A DNA stretch of 7,791 nt from Candidatus Moraniibacteriota bacterium (GTDB lineage Bacteria > Patescibacteriota > Minisyncoccia > Moranbacterales > UBA2206). Both the position numbers and the translations under genes were made by a program. The notes beneath the pieces were generated by a model that ran no database searches, was not told the origin of the DNA, and was given only the letters and a program-made list of their open reading frames with translations. The stretch's first letter is position 1. Every line of letters begins with the position of its first letter. Positions 5,877 to 7,791 of this stretch are shown one piece after another. The stretch spans positions 1,780 to 9,570 of the forward strand of contig DPJH01000015.1 of the NCBI GenBank assembly GCA_003543115.1, read 5' to 3'.

Positions 5877-7373
5877 CTATTTATTGCTTTCCTTGCGAAA
5901 GGCTCTTTCAATATTACTTTTAGCAAGGCTGGTTCTGACAAAGCGCAACCAATCCCGACTGGGCCTTTTGGGGTCGCGGGAAGTCATAATGTCGATTACC
6001 TGTCCATTCCTGATCTTATAATCAAGGGTGACCATTTTCCCGTCAGCCTTGGCTCCGGTAGCGCGATTGCCAATTTCACTGTGGACTTTATAAGCGAAAT
6101 CAATAGGGGTGGCATCTTCAGGCAATTCAATGACTTCTCCCATCGGAGTGAAGGCAAAAATATGATTCTTGAAAAATTCTATTTTTAATCCTTCCATAAA
6201 TTCGGAATTGTCCTTGCCGATTTCATTTTGCCATTCGCGCAATTGTTTTACCCAGGCTAATTCTTTTTCCGGTATGGTCTGCTCTTTTTTTCTGAAGAAG
6301 AAATTTTTGAAGCTCTTTTTTTCTTTCTCGCTATACACCCAATGGGCTGCAATACCGAATTCCGCCTCATCATCCATTTGTCCGGTACGGATTTGGACTT
6401 CCAGAATTTTTCCTTCCGGTCCAAAGATAGTAGTGTGAATGGATTGATACCCGTTAGGCTTAGGAAGAGATATATAATCTTTGATTCTTCCGACCAATGG
6501 ACGGTATTTATTATGAACGATTCCCAGTGTTTCGTAGCAAGAAGAAACGTCGGGGACAATGATTCTGATGCCGATCAAGTCGTAGATTTTATCTATGTTC
6601 ATATCATGCTTTTTCATTTTCTGGAAAAGGCGATAGGGATGCTTGGTTCTTCCGAATATTTTTTCTACTTTGATGCCTTCTTTGAGAAGCTGTTGCTTGA
6701 GTTCCAAAACAGCCTTGTCCAGATATTGTTTGCTCTGCTTATATTCTTCTTTTTGCAGGTTGGTAACCAGTTCAAAATTTTCGCAGTCAAGATATTTAAA
6801 AGCCAGATCTTCAAGTTTGCCTTTAATTTCTCCGATTCCCAATCGGTTAGCGATAGGCGCAAAAACTTCCATTGTTTCCAAAGAAATCCTTTTTTGCTTG
6901 TCAGGTGGAAGGGCGGAAAGAGTTTCCATGTTATGCATGCGATCAGCCAGTTTTATTATAACAACGCGAATATCTGAAGCCATGGCAAAAAACATTTTGC
7001 GCAAATTTTCCAGATAGAGTTCCTCTTTGGTTCCGCGCAATCTTATTTTTCCCAATTTTGTCACTCCATTCACCATGAAGGCGATTTCACTGCCGAATTT
7101 TTCCTCCACTTCTTCCAAGGTTACGGAAGTATCTTCTGGAACATCATGCAAAAGTCCTGCTGAGATTGTTTTGGAGCGCATACCCATTTTGGCAATGTTA
7201 AGAGCGGTATAAAGGGCATGTTGGATATACTCTTCTCCGGACTTTCTTTTTTGTCCATGATGAGCCTCTTTGGCTACCGCGTAGGCATTTCGAATAAGCG
7301 TCTCTCGGTGAGACGTTCGGGCTACCTTGAGGTTTTTCAAGACATCTTCAATTGTAATTTCCTTTTTTATCAT
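5877..7373 (-). CDS. rel: Bifunctional (p)ppGpp synthetase/hydrolase (Rel/SpoT), naturally short
   Basis: 498 residues, against about 730 for typical long RelA/SpoT homologues. The HD hydrolase domain keeps its metal and catalytic residues: His52, His76-Asp77 (HDVPEDT, 76-82), Glu80-Asp81 and Asp144 (LADRMHNM, 142-149). One oddity is proline where most families have valine, in HDVPEDT. The synthetase domain has GRTKHPYRLFQKM (241-253), Asp265 (YDLIGIRI), an RxKD motif (RIKD, 296-299) typical of bifunctional Rel rather than E. coli RelA, NGYQSIHTT (307-315), and EVQIRT (325-330) with AEFGIAAHW (337-345). A TGS domain (about 403-466) follows. The protein then ends soon after SRDWLRFVRTS, without the helical, zinc-finger and ACT domains that sense uncharged tRNA on the ribosome. 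The stop sits just before a terminator, so this is the natural end. It has its own promoter. Confidence 0.95.
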   Translation of the reverse strand: MIKKEITIEDVLKNLKVARTSHRETLIRNAYAVAKEAHHGQKRKSGEEYIQHALYTALNIAKMGMRSKTISAGLLHDVPEDTSVTLEEVEEKFGSEIAFMVNGVTKLGKIRLRGTKEELYLENLRKMFFAMASDIRVVIIKLADRMHNMETLSALPPDKQKRISLETMEVFAPIANRLGIGEIKGKLEDLAFKYLDCENFELVTNLQKEEYKQSKQYLDKAVLELKQQLLKEGIKVEKIFGRTKHPYRLFQKMKKHDMNIDKIYDLIGIRIIVPDVSSCYETLGIVHNKYRPLVGRIKDYISLPKPNGYQSIHTTIFGPEGKILEVQIRTGQMDDEAEFGIAAHWVYSEKEKKSFKNFFFRKKEQTIPEKELAWVKQLREWQNEIGKDNSEFMEGLKIEFFKNHIFAFTPMGEVIELPEDATPIDFAYKVHSEIGNRATGAKADGKMVTLDYKIRNGQVIDIMTSRDPKRPSRDWLRFVRTSLAKSNIERAFRKESNK

Positions 7374-7386
7374 AAATCTATTTCTC

Positions 7387-7415
7387 AGTATAGTTTAAAG
7401 CCACTTAAAAGACAA
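7387..7415 (-). promoter_or_regulatory. relA/spoT promoter
   Basis: On the minus strand, TTGTCT (7415-7410), 17 nt, then TATACT (7392-7387). The -10 ends 13 bases before ATG 7373, giving a leader of about 6-7 nt with no Shine-Dalgarno. It lies just downstream of the topA terminator, so relA is transcribed independently of topA. Confidence 0.7.
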
Positions 7416-7443
7416 GATGCAAGGCAAGTATGCTATGGAAGCA

Positions 7444-7470
7444 AAAAAGACAGAAAAAATCTGTCTTTTT
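7444..7470 (-). terminator. Terminator after topA
   Basis: An 11-bp stem (7444-7454 with 7460-7470), core GACAGA/TCTGTC, with a 5-nt loop and a T-run on the minus strand. It begins 18 bases beyond the topA stop codon. The sequence is nearly symmetric, so it would also work on the plus strand, but no plus-strand gene precedes it. Confidence 0.85.
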
Positions 7471-7488
7471 ATGATCTATCTATATTGT

Positions 7489-7791
7489 CTACTCTTCGTT
7501 TTTTTCTTCAAATGTTTCACCGCATTCTTTGTTAGAACATTTTGTTTTTCCCTTGGCGGCAAAAACAATAAGACTTCCGCATTTGGGGCATTTTTTTCCA
7601 GTGGGCTTGCTCCAAAGGGCAAAGTCACATTTCGGATATGTGTTGCAGCCAAAAAAAGCGCGTCCTTTTTTGGATTTACGTTCCACGATTTCACCTAGTT
7701 GGCACTTAGGGCATTGGATGCCGGTTTTGTTTTCAATTCTTTTAATGCCTTTGCATTCCGGATAATTGGAGCATCCCAAAAAGGCTCCGAA
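7489..7791 (-). CDS. topA: DNA topoisomerase I, C-terminal zinc-ribbon tail (5' part outside window)
   Basis: The last 100 residues of a longer protein whose frame is open to the right edge. Topoisomerase I relaxes negative supercoils by single-strand passage; the zinc ribbons bind DNA. Three C4 zinc-finger units are visible: the end of one (FGAFLGCSNYPEC, cysteines 7 and 13 counted from the edge), a full one (CPKC 27-30, CNTYPKC 49-55), and a third (CPKCG 68-72, CSNKEC 85-90), then an acidic tail. The RFGAFLGCSNYPEC type of motif is diagnostic of the TopA tail. A free-standing zinc-ribbon protein is less likely, because the frame continues upstream through a partial finger. Followed by a terminator. 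Confidence 0.88.
   Translation of the reverse strand, partial: FGAFLGCSNYPECKGIKRIENKTGIQCPKCQLGEIVERKSKKGRAFFGCNTYPKCDFALWSKPTGKKCPKCGSLIVFAAKGKTKCSNKECGETFEEKNEE

Noticed and set aside
6342..7017. Long plus-strand open frames (211 and 124 residues) opposite rel
   Set aside because: Rel is intact on the minus strand with full catalytic motifs; the plus-strand products are low-complexity shadows.
7513..7520. TGTTTCAC, a half of the bacterial parS palindrome
   Set aside because: The other half is absent (CGCATTCT instead of GTGAAACA), and it lies in the topA zinc-ribbon coding sequence.

Overview
The window looks like a chromosomal stretch of a Candidate Phyla Radiation (Patescibacteria, probably Parcubacteria-type) bacterium. 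The DNA is AT-rich and the genes are tightly packed. None of the starts has a clear Shine-Dalgarno sequence. The stringent-response enzyme is trimmed. An archaeal/eukaryote-type Elp3 and an AT-rich repeat spacer of a kind common in these genomes are present. Codon use is standard: TGA acts as a normal stop at 2997-2999, so the TGA=Gly code of Gracilibacteria does not apply. The lineage is inferred from gene content and style, not from a marker phylogeny.

Layout: (1) 1-1298, minus: elp3, cut by the left window edge at the start of its acetyltransferase domain. (2) 1299-1381: divergent regulatory region. (3) 1382-3814, plus: a three-gene operon, Trm9-like SAM methyltransferase, then MnmA/ThiI-like PP-loop tRNA thiolase, then divergent FolD. 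The genes overlap by 17 and 4 bp. The operon has its own promoter and ends at a strong hairpin terminator. (4) 3867-3949, minus: tRNA-Leu(CAA), class II, no encoded CCA. (5) 3974-5811, plus: parA and parB, the chromosome partition pair, separated by an AT-rich repeat-like spacer. (6) 5827-5863: two-way terminator. (7) 5877-7373, minus: bifunctional RelA/SpoT homologue that stops right after the TGS domain. (8) 7387-7470: relA promoter and topA terminator. (9) 7489-7791, minus: the C-terminal zinc-ribbon tail of topoisomerase I, cut by the right edge.

The most interesting reading is the left third. Elp3 makes 5-carboxymethyl-type side chains on wobble U34, a Trm9/ALKBH8-like methyltransferase could esterify that side chain, and an MnmA-like PP-loop protein could 2-thiolate the same base. 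Side by side they resemble a compact bacterial route to mcm5s2U34, a modification normally regarded as eukaryotic. This is inference from motifs and neighbourhood. A second theme is promoter layout: three genes have a TATACT -10 box only 8-13 nt before the start codon and no Shine-Dalgarno, so leaderless or nearly leaderless mRNAs are likely.
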